Source: Aporrectodea caliginosa (lineage: Eukaryota > Annelida > Clitellata > Crassiclitellata > Lumbricidae). From it: a stretch of DNA of 64,000 nt. Of this stretch, positions 29,910 to 40,884 are shown in pieces. Each line of letters opens with the position of its first letter. The stretch's first letter is position 1. The notes under the pieces were generated by a model. It was not told the DNA's origin. It did not search any database and saw only the letters and a program-made list of their open reading frames with translations. A program made the position numbers and the translations under genes. The stretch lies in contig JACEVL010000108.1 in NCBI GenBank assembly GCA_020284085.1, positions 544,501 through 608,500 of the forward strand. The letters are read 5' to 3'.

Positions 29910-30820
29910 ATGGATGTTTTAGTGTTTTTTTTTAATGCAACTAGTTTTATATCTTACTCAAATCTGTAAATATTTAATTACTCTTTTACTAATACATTGT
30001 TATTATGCAATTACATGTATGTACTGTGTTGCAATGCTGGTTACCATATTATTATTATTATTCAACTTTGGTTTTTCAATAATACATATTACATGTGGTG
30101 TGGTTTGGTTATTATATCACAGTAGATATTATGTTGCATAATACTGCAGTACTGTGTTGCAATGCAGATTATTGAAATATTCATAAACTACTTCTTATCA
30201 ACTGTTGATTATTGAATATGTTATGTCAAAATAACAAGAACTGATGTGAAAATTTTTTAAATATTACCTATTGGTAAATGAATTTCTGTTATTACCATAT
30301 TATTGTTATTCAACTTTGGTTCCTCAATATAAGATATGATTTGGTTTGGTTACTGTATTACAATAGCTACTATGTTGCATAATATTCAGTAATGTGTTAT
30401 AATAAGAGATCTGTGATTATAATTTTAATGTATTGAAACTATACTTTAAACAATTATAATACATGTATGCTATGTTATTGAATGAACTTTTATTACATGT
30501 ATAGTATGTTAGATACATGAACAGTTTAAAAGAGTACTTAGTAAATTTTGTATATGGATCAATTGCTGCATAGTTACATAATATTGTTTAATTTGCATGA
30601 AATCTTTTGTCAGAATATAGAAATCATAGACAGAATAAGATGAACTACCTTATGTTAAAAAAATATTGAATATAGTGAAATTGTAAAGCTCTGTTTGACA
30701 CATTTGATGGTGTCATACGGATGCTGTAAGTTTCTTGTAATCATTGAATTGTATCTTTCCTGTATTGTCGTCAACGGCCTTTGATGTCATAAGACGACGT
30801 TAAACGTTGGATTAAAAATA
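28260..30820 (+). mobile_element. I/Nimb-like LINE, 5'-truncated
   Basis: Begins inside the reverse transcriptase, joined to a TTAGACACCTTAAAA repeat remnant. The 3' UTR (29910-30720) is very AT-rich, has a tandem-like pair of blocks with TTATTCAACTTTGG, then GACACATTTGATGGTGTC and a perfect H1 hairpin (30767-30772 with 30793-30798), GTTAAACGTTGG and an A-rich tail. It differs clearly in protein from the copy at 44-48 kb, so it is a separate subfamily. Confidence 0.88.
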
Positions 30821-30831
30821 ATTGCCAACTG

Positions 30832-30892
30832 AATTGTCGTCAACGGCCTTTGATGTCATATGACGACGTTAAACCTTGTTCTAAATAAATAA
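30832..30892 (+). mobile_element. 61-bp insertion consisting of an H1 tail
   Basis: ATTGCCAACTG occurs at 30821-30831 and 30893-30903. Between them lies only AATT, the H1 hairpin (GTCGTC 30836-30841, GACGAC 30862-30867), GTTAAACCTTG and an A/T-rich tail. It reads as an extremely truncated retroposed copy with an 11-bp target-site duplication. A local tandem duplication is the alternative, but the tails of the two H1 copies differ. Confidence 0.6.
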
Positions 30893-30904
30893 ATTGCCAA
30901 CTGT

Positions 30905-31310
30905 TCACCTGTCCTTTCTTATGCCATTCAAACGATGAGAACTGTCCAAAATAATTTCTGTCGTGGTCAAAGAAGACTTTTATCTGCTCCCTGATTTGAC
31001 AGACCAGGACGCTGACCACTGCGCTAATATGGATTTGGCAATTACGACGAAGCTGAGCGAAGTTCCTGTACTGAGTCATCACTGCGATATTCTCATGTTT
31101 CTCGGTGTCTTTTTAGTTGTTTTGTTTACGATTATCAGTTGGTTAGTTGCTTTTTAACGACGTTGTCATAGCAAAACGATTAACGTCGCCCTCCTCTTTT
31201 ATCCATACTTGGGACGGGCACTACCACATGTGGGGTAGTGGCGGAGTTACAACCAATTGGCTTTTATTGATAATTGTCATTTTAATGACATCTCATGGCA
31301 ACATCAACGA
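30905..31310 (-). repeat. R2 composite repeat, antisense
   Basis: Minus-strand order equals 16130-16560. It includes an antisense S2 at 31147-31253 and, on the plus strand, CTCATGTTTCTCGGTG and CTGCGATATTCTCATG, the complements of the R2 middle. An S3-like CATTCAAACGATGAGAACTG precedes it. Confidence 0.65.
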
Positions 31311-31319
31311 CTGAGATTA

Positions 31320-31960
31320 GAATGATTAGATAGAGATTTGACAGCTGGTCATCGTCTCTCGTCTTTATATAACGTTGGTTAACAATGTTTCGAAGGTGTC
31401 TAAGGTGAGCGTTCAAACCAGTTCGATAACGATGGTCCATTATTAGGTATGCAAGAATCATTAGTGCTTAATTGAAATATTTCTAACAGAAATTCAAGTT
31501 AAATGTTTGGACGTTATTCAGTTGGCCAACATTAGTGGCCAACATTAATTAACAAGAATAATAATTTGACATGCCTATTTTATCTAAGAGACATGCACAT
31601 AATATAGAGTTGCAGCGGAACATGAAAAGAACGTGGTATACGTATGAATATGTCGCGTATTCATCAGTGTATAATATTTACATCGATAATTAAATAAATA
31701 ACTTTCAGACGGTGTCACATCCCCTAACAAGCTTTCCCGATCCATCTAACTTAATTTCTCCCACGTCCCAAAAGAAATGCGTCTGCACAACTTAAACACG
31801 ATACTCATTTGGATTTACCCAATCGTGACAACATATATCATTACACAACATAACCTTTGACTGGAAGCTCAGTTGGTTTTTTAAAACCGTCTTGATACGG
31901 TTTCAATAACATAATAGCGTTTCAATTTAGTATACGTGCTGCGAAAAGAACCTGCGATTG
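31320..31960. other. no clear feature
   Basis: AT-rich. Only a TTATATAACGTTGG ... GAAGGTGTCTAAGG fragment (31360-31405) recalls the TTAGACACC repeats in antisense. No protein-like frame. Confidence 0.4.
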
Positions 31961-31962
31961 GA

Positions 31963-32250
31963 TGGATCCAGAGTTTAACGACAGCTTATGACAACAAAGG
32001 CCGTTTCCGCCGACAAAGATTAGTTTTTGGCATAATACAATTTTTTGTAGATTCAGTTTAGCGCCACTGTGTGATAACAAAGATCATTAGCGTCGCCCTC
32101 CTCCTTAATCCAGTCTTTGGACTGGCACTGTCAGAGTACAAACTTCTTCTATTAATAAAAGCCAACTGGCTATTGTATGCAAAGCAACTCCTGAGTAGTA
32201 ACCTTGAAGGGGCGCCATATAAATCTTCGTAATGAATGAATGAATGAATA
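31963..32250. repeat. S1 (-), S2 (-) and H2-tailed SINE end (+) in series
   Basis: 31963-32043: antisense S1 with GGATCCAGAGTTTAACGAC. 32053-32140: antisense S2. 32186-32250: CTCCTGAGTAGTAACCTTG, GGGGCGCCATATAAATC and an (AATG)n tail. Confidence 0.7.
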
Positions 32251-32444
32251 TGCCCCGAGAAACCTGTGAATATAGCAGCAATGCCAGAGTACAGGAGTTT
32301 CGTAAAATTTCGTCGTAATTGCTAAATTCTAATCTGGTATATGGGACTGTTTCTTTATGAGGCAGCCATCTTGGATTTGAGGGTCATCTTGGATTATAAA
32401 GCAGCTGGACTGTTTGAGAACCTCTCTGGTGTGTGTGTTTGACT

Positions 32445-32542
32445 GTTTAACGACCACTGTTTGGTAACAAAACCATTAGCGTCGCCCTCCTCCTTTATCC
32501 AGGCTTCGGACTGGCACTGTCAATAAGCGAACAGTGGCGGAG
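32445..32542 (-). repeat. S2 SINE-like repeat
   Basis: GTTTAACGACCACTGTTTGG, TTAGCGTCGCCCTCCTCC, GGCTTCGGACTGGCACTG, GTGGCGGAGTTT. One of the best-preserved copies. Confidence 0.8.
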
Positions 32543-32815
32543 TTTAAAAAAATGAGTTTCTTAACATTCAGTTTGAGTGCCAAGGCAGCGAACAATACAG
32601 GAAATGATATTTTTCAAGGAAAAGATGGTTAAGTTGGATTTGGGTCCCAGAGAGCAGAGTCCGGTGGCTCCATTTTTTCTCTTCCGCTTCACTATTATAG
32701 TGTAGTGCAGTCATATTTGCTTATTTTCAACATGTCACAATTTTTTTCAGTTTTGCCATTATTCAAAATAATATCTGATTATTTTCGAATTACGTTTCTG
32801 ATGTATATAAGTGTC

Positions 32816-33130
32816 AGATTGCAAGAAAAAGGTATCGAAGTCTTCAACGCTCTTGACAGCCACAAGATGGCGTAAAACACTGGGATCGTTAGAAACCTCC
32901 AAAACGATCTCAACCAGCGCTATGTAATCTCGACTGGATTCACTACTACGACATGTGAGCAGTAAGAAATGATTAACAGAATAAGTTCAATATTTGACCT
33001 ATAAGTGACAGCAGACGATCGGTTCTGTCTTATTATTGCATACGAACGGAGAGACCGAGAGAACTATTGAAAATAATTACACACCTCTTCCAAGAGTGAT
33101 ATTTGACCTATAAATAAAAGCAGCGTACTT
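32816..33130 (+). repeat. R1 interspersed repeat with S3 units
   Basis: GATTGCAAGAAAAAGGTATC, AGCCACAAGATGGCG, CAGCGCTATGTAATCTCGAC, then two S3-type units in antisense sense-order (ACACACCTCTTCCAAG, GATATTTGACCTATAA). Confidence 0.7.
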
Positions 33131-33745
33131 CTTAGTCGTTAGTCGTATTAAAGTTCCGCATGAATTCTTAGAATCACTGACGAAGGGTGGGACGTATAAT
33201 CGACATTTTGTGCCAATTTCGCTATAGAACCGCGTTCTGCATTTACTTATAGGGCGACGAAGAGTAGTGCTATAGTACCGTAGTGGAATCTGAGTTTCAC
33301 CTATACTATAGGATCATTGAAGAAGGTTGGGACGGATGATCGGCATTCACAAGAACACGTGCTCCAGAATTCGAGACTATTCATCGATTGCAGCGGAATC
33401 AATGACGCAAGAACTGAGAGAAAGCTAATGACGAAAGTTATATGAAAATGAACTGAATACATCGAAAACTTTAAGACGACAATGGCCTTTTGTAGCTATA
33501 AGATGTCGTTTAATACATTGGAAACATACATAGATAAGCTGAACTCTGCCATTGCCCTCACTCTGTTAGTGCCAGTCCAAATGGTGAAGGAAGAAGGAGG
33601 GCAACGCTTATCTTCTTTGTTATGACGTTGTCGTTAAACAGCAACTGACCAGCCATGGATAATAAAGCTGGCAGAAATATTTGCTATATATTAAAGTAAT
33701 TTGAGTTCGAAGACAATGGCATATATACTTAAGATGTCGTTTAAC
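33130..33745. repeat. decayed repeats: H1 ends and S2
   Basis: 33474-33515 is an H1 end with ACGAC pairing GTCGT. 33539-33640 is S2. 33705-33745 is another H1 remnant. A pair of 40-bp blocks with GAAGG-TGGGACG-ATAATCG-CATT occurs at 33182-33205 and 33315-33345. Confidence 0.55.
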
Positions 33746-34340
33746 ACTGGATTTCAGTTAATATATACGAAATAAAAATTACGGGAGAAACAATTAAACA
33801 GAGATGTTGAACTTGGTATTAGTAACTAAGTAACCAATTCGCACATAAATAATCCTATTAAATTTTACATACGGTTTTGTGTACAACCTTTTATCGAATT
33901 CAAGAAAATTTTGCATCATTTGTTACATACAAGTAATGTCGTATGTACAAGTGAGTACTAAGTTGTAGCAGATTTGATAAAAAAAGAGGATTATAATTTT
34001 ACCTCAAATTCCTTATCTATCAGAGTTTACTTTCTAATGTACATTGTATCTAGGCAGAGGCTTAACGAAAATATCAAAAATATAGCGTCGATTAGCAGCG
34101 ATTTAAAGGTGTTTAAGGCTCAATCGCTTGTGCTCTTTCGTTTTCAGCTTAAGAATTACTTTTACCGAAATAATTTTCTATCCATACTATTCTCGGCTGT
34201 ACAGTGACTATGGTGAGGGGTTTATAGGTAACCTTTTATCTTACGACATAAATTCCTTGGTCTTTTTTCCTCCCTCTTCCGTAAGCTCTTGTTCTTTTGT
34301 GGATTTTCGTCGTTCGGTCTGGATCGCCTCGGATCGGATG

Positions 34341-34478
<138 letters not shown>

Positions 34479-34689
34479 TCTCACTCTCTTGAAGATGCTC
34501 CATATGAATGTGCATTACAATTACAATTTACACAATTACAATCATACGTTGTACAAGCCAAATTCCATGCAGAGCAGGGTCTAGAAAAGAATGGTGTCCG
34601 AGAAGACGCATAAAGGAAACAGCGAAAAAAAATAACAGGAAACATTATTACAGAGCTATGAATTGTATTTTTTTATGTTTTATTATGCT

Positions 34690-35150
34690 GAAGGAGCGGT
34701 GAGAACTCTACAAAACTAATTACACACGTCTTTTTATGTGTGATATTTGCCCAACAAGTGAAAGTAGAAGACCGGTTCTGTGTGATGCCTTACGAACGGC
34801 AAGAACTGTCGAAATAATTACATACCTCTTTTAAGTTTGATATTCGTCCTATAACTGGGAGCATACGAGAAGTTCTATATTGTATCTTACATAGGGTGAT
34901 AGGAGTTATGCATTCTGCCACAGTAACAGTGAGAACTGTTCAAAATAATAACTGTTCAAAATAATTTCGTCTTTTAATATATTGTGATATTCGCCATTTA
35001 AGTGAAAGTAGAATTGCCGTTCTGTATTAAATCTTCAAATAGAAATAATAGTCCTGTATTATGCCAGTGGACCAGTGAAACTGTTCAAAAATAATTTCTG
35101 GCGACGTCAATGTTCTTTGTTGCCATAAGATGTCGTTAAACTGTGCATAT
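34690..35150 (+). repeat. tandem S3-type units ending in an H1 tail
   Basis: At least three units of about 100 bp in a row: GGTGAGAACT, AATTACACACGTC, GATATTTGCCC, AAGTGAAAGTAGAA, then GGTTCTGT and the next unit. The last, at 35040-35145, switches after CAAAAATAATTTCTGG into an H1 end (GACGTC with GATGTC) and GTTAAACTGTG. This shows the SINE body as a reiterated module with a single hairpin end. Confidence 0.65.
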
Positions 35151-35320
35151 TTACATCCAGAAAGGCCTTTTAGCCCTCTAGAATTCGATACATGCGTCAA
35201 AACTAGGATAAAAAAATGATACTGTAAAGTCACAGATTGCCCAGAAAGTCCTTCACAAGCAACTGCGCAGAAACAGAGGCTCTTTTATTTACGAGTGTTG
35301 CTGTTCGGTACTTTGAAAAA
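35150..35320 (+). repeat. R4 interspersed repeat
   Basis: Second copy of the 27415-27590 repeat. See the shared blocks AAAGTCACAGATTG and CAACTGCGCAGAAACAGAGG. Confidence 0.55.
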
Positions 35321-35668
35321 GTCGGAAAACATGGAGAAAGAATGCTTGACAATTTCAAACATTGGAACGTTCCATCTTTTTCAGACCAACAATATCAATC
35401 ATCGTCTAAAAATGATGTCTTTAGCCTAGCTGCATGGAGTCAGGTAAGCGCTGTTCAATACGCATATTATCATAATTATAGCTCCCCATTCAGGTCCCCA
35501 GGTTTCAATCGGTCACTGCCTACAGTGCCTTGGTGTTGGCACTTAACGTAGATAATAGACGTAGATAACAGTTTCCAATGTTAAACGACATCTTTTTGAT
35601 GTAACGACAACCCTTATATCAGAACCACTTGCATTTGCATTTCGTTTCTGGTCCATAAAATAGTATTT

Positions 35669-35960
35669 GTAGATTGCAAGAAAAAGGTATCGTAGACTTC
35701 AACGCATCAGAGAGCCACAAGATGGCGTCAAACACTGGAATCGTTAGAAACTTATAAACGTTCCCAACCGTCGCTATATAATCTCGACTGGCTTCATTAT
35801 TTTGCCATGGGCTACGAAAGGTGATATAGGTCAAAATAATGTGTAATATTTGCCTTGAAAATGAAGGCAGATGAGAGATTCTGTATAATGCCGCACGAAC
35901 TGTGAGAAGAGTTAAAAAATTGCACACCTCTTTCAATATTAATATTCGCCTTATAAGTAA
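35669..35960 (+). repeat. R1 interspersed repeat
   Basis: Third copy: GATTGCAAGAAAAAGGTATC, GAGCCACAAGATGGCG, CCGTCGCTATATAATCTCG, then S3-like GCACACCTCTTTCAATATT. Confidence 0.7.
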
Positions 35961-35999
35961 AATATAAAAGCGAATAACAATGAGCTTATTATTATTATA

Positions 36000-36235
36000 A
36001 TTAAATTTGTATCGAATCATTTAACCACAGTGTGTGTATCACAGAAAGTAGGCCTAACCGATGCATTACTTTATGTCGTTTAACATTGAATTTTGTGACA
36101 TTGTAAGGATTTATTTTGACACCTTTAAATGGTGTCGTTTGGACGTTAAATTTCTCGTTTTCATTGTATGGTATACATTGTGAATTGTCGTCAACGGCCT
36201 TTGATGTCATAAGGCGGCGTTAAACCTTTGAGTAA
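36000..36235 (+). mobile_element. I/Nimb-like LINE 3' terminus
   Basis: TTTGACACCTTTAAATGG, GTTTGGACG, then an H1 hairpin in which GTCGTC (36187-36192) faces GGCGGC (36213-36218), pairing through two wobbles. Ends with a TAATAATAAT tail. The same segment without its H1 is at 15150-15362. Confidence 0.75.
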
Positions 36236-36486
36236 TAATAATATGATGTTTCTCTTGTATGCAGAACAGACCAAATATTATTTCAATGACTATGATATTA
36301 TATTTAATTAATCAGAGGACAGATTCCGAAGACAAAACTTATTCTGTTCTAAGCTATTCTAAGTCATCATTAACTTAATGTGTTAATCAGTGACCTGGAA
36401 CACAATAGACGATTGGTTAGAGGTCTTTATTTACAAACCTTTAATGTCAATAGGAGTACAACATTCTAGCAATAAACGTCTTTAGC

Positions 36487-36970
36487 CTACCTGTAACGGT
36501 GCCAGTCCCAAGCCTGGGTAAAGGAGGAATGCAAAACTAATGATCTTCGTTATCACACAGCGTCTCGTTCTGGGCCGTATTAAAGGGGGGTGCTAGGGGT
36601 GTTGCAGCACCGGGTCCACAGTTTTGAGGGGCCCTCATTTTGGGAAGTGAAGAAATTTTTAGTGTGCTTGTTATTAACTTACTGTTAAACCTAGCGAAAA
36701 TGCTGCAGCATAAATACGGAGTAATATTTAATTTAATTACTTATAGTTATTTACCTTACACTAATTATTGCGTACACAGATAGTAATGTAACGTTAATTG
36801 TGTATTGTGTCTTCAGGCAGTTAATACTCTCTAGTAAGCATGTTATAAATATATGCGTGGTAGACCGGTGGTATCGGAGGGGGGGCCTTTGGACAGTAAT
36901 CACCCTCGTAACAGCACCCGGGCCCGCACTAGCCTTAATGCGGCCCTGGTCTCGTAAAATTGAAAATACT
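36487..36970 (+). repeat. S2 repeat split by a hAT-like MITE
   Basis: S2 runs 36487-36569 (GGTGCCAGTCCCAAGCCTGG, ATGATCTTCGTTATCACACA) and resumes at 36957 with AATTGAAAATACTACTACT. The split falls in the GTCGTTAAAC end. Confidence 0.75.
36570..36948. mobile_element. hAT-like MITE nested in S2
   Basis: Left end CTGGGCCGTATTAAAG. The right end, read inward on the other strand, is CAGGGCCGCATTAAG. Flanking 8-bp direct repeats GTCTCGTT (36562-36569) and GTCTCGTA (36949-36956) differ at one base. Length 379 bp, no ORF. The CAGGGCCG terminus and 8-bp duplication are typical of the hAT superfamily. Confidence 0.8.
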
Positions 36971-37039
36971 ACTACTAACCTACCTGTGGTAGTGCCAGTA
37001 AAAACAAATCCTAGAGTTAGTTTAGATTAAATTTGAATA

Positions 37040-37200
37040 TGAGTTAGATTGTAATTGTAAAGCTGCCCTTGGACACCTTTTCTTGTTCTCGTTCGGACGC
37101 CATTAGTTACTCCTTTTCACTGAATTGTATATTGTCGTCAACGGCCTTTGATGTCATAAGACGACGTTAAACGTTGGATTAAATAAAATAAATTGTATAT
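37040..37200 (+). mobile_element. I/Nimb-like LINE 3' terminus
   Basis: TTGTAAAGCTGCCCTTGGAC, CGTTCGGACGCC, then an exact GTCGTC/GACGAC H1 (37136-37167 region) and GTTAAACGTTGGATT with an A-rich tail. Confidence 0.7.
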
Positions 37201-37227
37201 TATTTCTATATTGAAGTGAACGGCCTT

Positions 37228-37450
37228 TCATATGTTTAGAGCTGTAATATGCCAAAACTAATCTTTGTCGGCGGCAACGGCCTATGTTGTCATAAGCTGC
37301 CGTTAAACTGTGGATCCAATCCGAACGGCCTTTCATGTAATACGACCAGGTTCAACTTTGGAAATAATCATAATAATAAGATAAGAATAATTTCTGTCGA
37401 CGTCAGCGGCCTTTGATATCACAAGGTGTCGCTAAGCTCTGGATCCGTCC
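37228..37450 (+). repeat. S1 and H1-tailed repeats in series
   Basis: 37228-37316: S1 with GGCGGC (37270-37275) and GCTGCC (37296-37301). 37320-37370: decayed H1 end. 37385-37445: an H1 end with GACGTC facing GGTGTC, followed by CCGTCCGTCCG. Confidence 0.65.
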
Positions 37451-37965
37451 GTCCGTCTCGCCTTAGAATTGCGAAGGATCATAGGTTGGAGGGAGTGGAA
37501 AGTTGACTTTGAAGGCATTCCTGCGAACACGTGATCCAGAAATCGAGGCTATTCATCACTTGCAGCGGAAGATTTTCACTGTGAGCGGTATCGATTTTTT
37601 CTGTTTTAACTACTACTATAATCTTATTCAAATTATACTTTTTACTTACCATTAGCTCCGGCTAGGCATGATGATTGTAGCGAGGGTTCTTGAATTTCGT
37701 TTTGTCAGCAACACTACTGGATATCCAATGGCGCGGAAGTGCATTTGGACAGTCCAGAACGATGTCAACGATCCAGACAGCTATAGCCATAAGAAGTCGT
37801 TAAAGGCTTTGCTTATAATAATGTTAGGATATACTTCACACTTTAAAGACGAGATTGTGCTAAAAGTGATTGAGAAACCAATGTAGCTAGTCGTTAAAGT
37901 GTTGAACACCTTTAAATCGTTTTCGACTGAAGCCATATGGTTCACATTTTCGCAACGCAATTTTA

Positions 37966-38058
37966 ACTCCGCCACTGTTCGCTCTCTGACAGTGCCAGTC
38001 CCAAGCCCAGAAAAAGAAGGAGGGCGACGCTAATGGTCTTTGTTACCACACAGCTAGT
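37966..38058 (+). repeat. S2 SINE-like repeat
   Basis: CTCCGCCACTGTTCG, CAGTGCCAGTCCCAAGCC, GGAGGGCGACGCTAATGG, GTCGTTAAAA. Confidence 0.8.
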
Positions 38059-38206
38059 CGTTAAAAAGGAAACACAAACGCAATGTTGACAAAGCCCTAA
38101 TTGTTACAATTACGCATCATAACATAAATTATATTATGAGTTACACACCTTTAAATGGTTCATTCGAATCACTATATATAGAAATAGTCCCTTTGTTCAA
38201 TCGATG

Positions 38207-39599
38207 TTCAAACTTAGAATCACAAGAGATGAATACTTTTATTAAAGACTATATAATAAATAAATGGCAAATAGAGTATAACGTTGAAAAGCAAGGGAAC
38301 TTCTATAAAACCATATGCCCATTTGTTTCTACTAATATAAAATTTTCTGATCCATATAGGCATAAAGAAGTACAAATTAGTAGATTGAGACTTGGTGTTG
38401 CCATTACTAATAAAAAACTATTTCAAATGAAAAAGCACCCTAATGGGTTATGTGATACATGTGAGGTTACGGAAAGTATAGAACATATTCTATTGGAGTG
38501 TAAAAAGGAAAATATTTCAAATATTCTAAAAGATAAATGTAATAGTTATAAATCAGAATTTAATTTAAAATCTCTGCTTGATGTGGGATGTTTGCAGAGT
38601 GCAGTATATAATCTTGTTAAAATCATTAATAAAGGAAAAATACTATAATTATTGTCATAAATATTAGTATCAGATCAAATCTATTACAAACATATAGTTG
38701 AACACATTCCTTATGATTAAAATACCAATAAACACAAAATATGTGTGATTAATGGTCATTTCATTATTTCATTGCATTTTCTAATGATATTACATTGTTT
38801 CATAGGAAAATGTTTAATGAAATGTTTAATTAAGTATTCTGTCATGTAAATAATTGTTAACATGCATTCTTGTAAATAGATGTATGTTAAAATAAAATGT
38901 GTATATAATACATGTATATATATTACACATCTGTGCTGAATTTCTGTTTGCAAATAGCATTACATGTTATTTTAGAAAACTTAAAGAAGTACTGTTAATA
39001 ACTTTGTAAACATATTTGAAAAGAGCTAATATAGCCAAAAAAAGAGCTGATATAGCCAAAAAAGAGCTGATATAGCCAAAAAAGAGCTGAAATAGCCACC
39101 AAAAAAAAGAAACAAAAGGAGAAAAAGGAAAAAAAAAAAGGAAAAAAAAGATGTTAAAAAAGAATTACAATAAAAAGAGCCAATGGGCCAAACATAACGG
39201 AGATACAATACTTTAATATGTATCAAATCAAATAATATGTATCTATCAAATATTGTTAATATTGTTAATAAGATTGAGGAGAAAACAGTTATTAACATTA
39301 TACGGAAATGATCTTAATCCGTCAGAAACTTTAAATACGTCTACATCTTATCAGAAACGGAATCAAAGCCAAGAAAAGAAAAAGAAAGCTGTTGATAGAA
39401 ATTATAGGAAAATGAACTTAAATCGTCAGAAACTTTAAATACGTCAGCATCTTATCAGAAACGGAATCAAAGACGAGAAAGGAGAAAGAACATTTGTGAG
39501 AACATTACAAGAAAATGAACGGAAATACATCAACAACTTTAAAGACGTCAACAGCCTTTGTAGCTATAGGATGTCGTTAAATATTGGATTATGTATGTA
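38207..39599 (+). mobile_element. I/Nimb-like LINE, 5'-truncated young copy with 13-bp TSD
   Basis: TGTTCAATCGATG flanks it at 38194-38206 and 39600-39612. From 38212 it matches 47884-49260 of the full-length element almost base for base. Differences are a few substitutions and the length of A runs in the 3' UTR. It ends in H1 (39544-39549 with 39570-39575), GTTAAATATTGG and ATTATGTATGTA. Target-primed reverse transcription with early termination explains its shape. Confidence 0.95.
38214..38648 (+). pseudogene. LINE ORF2 C-terminal fragment
   Basis: Encodes the last 145 codons of ORF2, from LESQEMNTFIKDY through the zinc motif CDTCEVTESIEHILLEC to IINKGKIL. One substitution turns PLVST into PFVST relative to the full-length copy. 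It has no start of its own; the upstream Met at 38136 is in flanking DNA. Lacks the endonuclease, RT and RNase H. Confidence 0.85.
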
Positions 39600-39629
39600 T
39601 GTTCAATCGATGGAACACCTCTTTTAATA

Positions 39630-39812
39630 TTCGGGCAACGGCCTTTCATGTCATAAGACGAAGTTATACTCTGGAATAATAATAATTGAATCGATGAAAT
39701 CCGCCACTGCACGTCCTATGCCATAGTGCCAGGCAGTGCCAATCCCAGGCCTGGATCAAGGAGGAGGGCGACGCTAATCATCTTTGCTGACACACACTGT
39801 CGTTAAACTGAA
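39630..39812 (+). repeat. H1 end and S2 repeat
   Basis: 39630-39685: GCAACGGCCTTTCATG, CATAAGACG, then a TAATAATAATT tail. 39699-39808: S2 with GGCCTGGATCAAGGAGG and GTCGTTAAACTGAAAC. Confidence 0.65.
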
Positions 39813-39932
39813 ACAACATTCGATCGATGTATAAATTATAAATCTAATGGTTATGAAAGATCGAAGTCAACCACAGATTGTTATAAGGAACAAGATGCTT
39901 CACTGAGGACGAAACTGCTCGTGTTTTATTCT

Positions 39933-40215
39933 TGTATAACCGCAAAGACCTTCTGGGCAATCCAATAATTAACTGCTCAGCAATTATACAATGCATTACA
40001 ATAGGCCACTAGTCCCACTACCATAGAAAAATGTGCACATCGTTAAATTCAAATTCACGGGCGCTGACGAAGATGTCGTTAAATTCAAATACACGGGCGC
40101 TGAGGAAAACCCGGGCGAACGCCGGGTAAAAGCTGCTAGTTCTTGTATAACCGCAAAGACCTTCTAGGCAATCCAATAATTAACTGCTCAGCAATTATAC
40201 AATACATTACAATAC
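39933..40215. repeat. 75-bp direct repeat flanking a Helitron-like end
   Basis: TTCTTGTATAACCGCAAAGA and the following 55 bp, through CAGCAATTATACAAT, occur at about 39933-40007 and 40140-40215. Between them is a 30-bp direct repeat (GTTAAATTCAAA, CACGGGCGCTGA) and the Helitron-like terminus. Confidence 0.8.
40040..40139 (+). mobile_element. Helitron-like 3' terminus
   Basis: ACCCGG and CCGGGT (40109-40127) form a stem with a short loop, followed by AAAAGCTG and CTAG, with T next to it. A GC hairpin about ten bases before CTRR, inserted ahead of T, is the hallmark of Helitron 3' ends. No Rep/helicase coding sequence is nearby and the 5' TC end is not located. Confidence 0.65.
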
Positions 40216-40289
40216 TATAGATTTATTGCGCGTTCTAGCAAAATCAAGTCTTTTCTAGAGCGCGTCTCGCTACATTCCTTGTCATAATA

Positions 40290-40560
40290 AATTATAGCAA
40301 TTAGAATAAAATTATATAGATGAGTTTTTAATTTGTACATGAATTCAGATTGAGCACCAGGTGTGCATTGACGAACTGAAGTGGGAAGACTGTTTCATTC
40401 TTTGGGTCCCGAGACCGAGAAGGCACGATTATGAAACTTCCGGTTTGTGCGAGTTACAGTTAAATCTCCTCTCGTGGAGGATCGGAGTCTTCTAGAAATA
40501 AAGATGGCGCTGAGCAGTTGTGAATGAAGGACTTGATGGAGGACGCCATGGAAACAAACG
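40290..40560 (-). mobile_element. L2/CR1-like LINE C-terminal fragment, antisense
   Basis: The minus strand encodes RGDLTVTRTNRKFHNRAFSV, SGPKE, then a stop in place of the expected Trp, then NSLPTSVRQC and KLKTHLYNF. The GPxxWNxLP pattern with FxxKLKTHLF marks it. One nonsense change shows decay. Confidence 0.7.
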
Positions 40561-40609
40561 CTTATGTCGTCTGGTGCCCTACCGTCATTAGCAACTCCAC
40601 TGGTAAGTT

Positions 40610-40720
40610 CCGTATGATGCCACACGAACGGTTAGAACTGTTCTAAATGAATTTTTACACACCCGTTTTAAAAATGACATTAGTCCTATAAGTAAGAGCA
40701 GACAAGCGGTTCTGTACTGC
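40610..40720 (+). repeat. S3 unit
   Basis: GCCACACGAACGGTTAGAAC, TTTACACACCCGTTTTAAAA, CCTATAAGTAAGAGCAGA. Confidence 0.6.
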
Positions 40721-40884
40721 TATACCCGATAGTAGGCTATCCATATCTTTTGTCCCAGACGAACTAACATTGCTTCAAACAAAGCTTCACATATATTGGA
40801 AGACAGGTTCCTAGAGAGGGAGGAACTTTACGATCGGTTTGTAACTGTGAAAGTATTTGTAAAAACGATAATTTTTTATGTAGC

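Noticed and set aside
35237..35551. 104-codon hypothetical protein
   Set aside because: Its first third is repeat R4, which also occurs at 27415-27590 without a matching frame.
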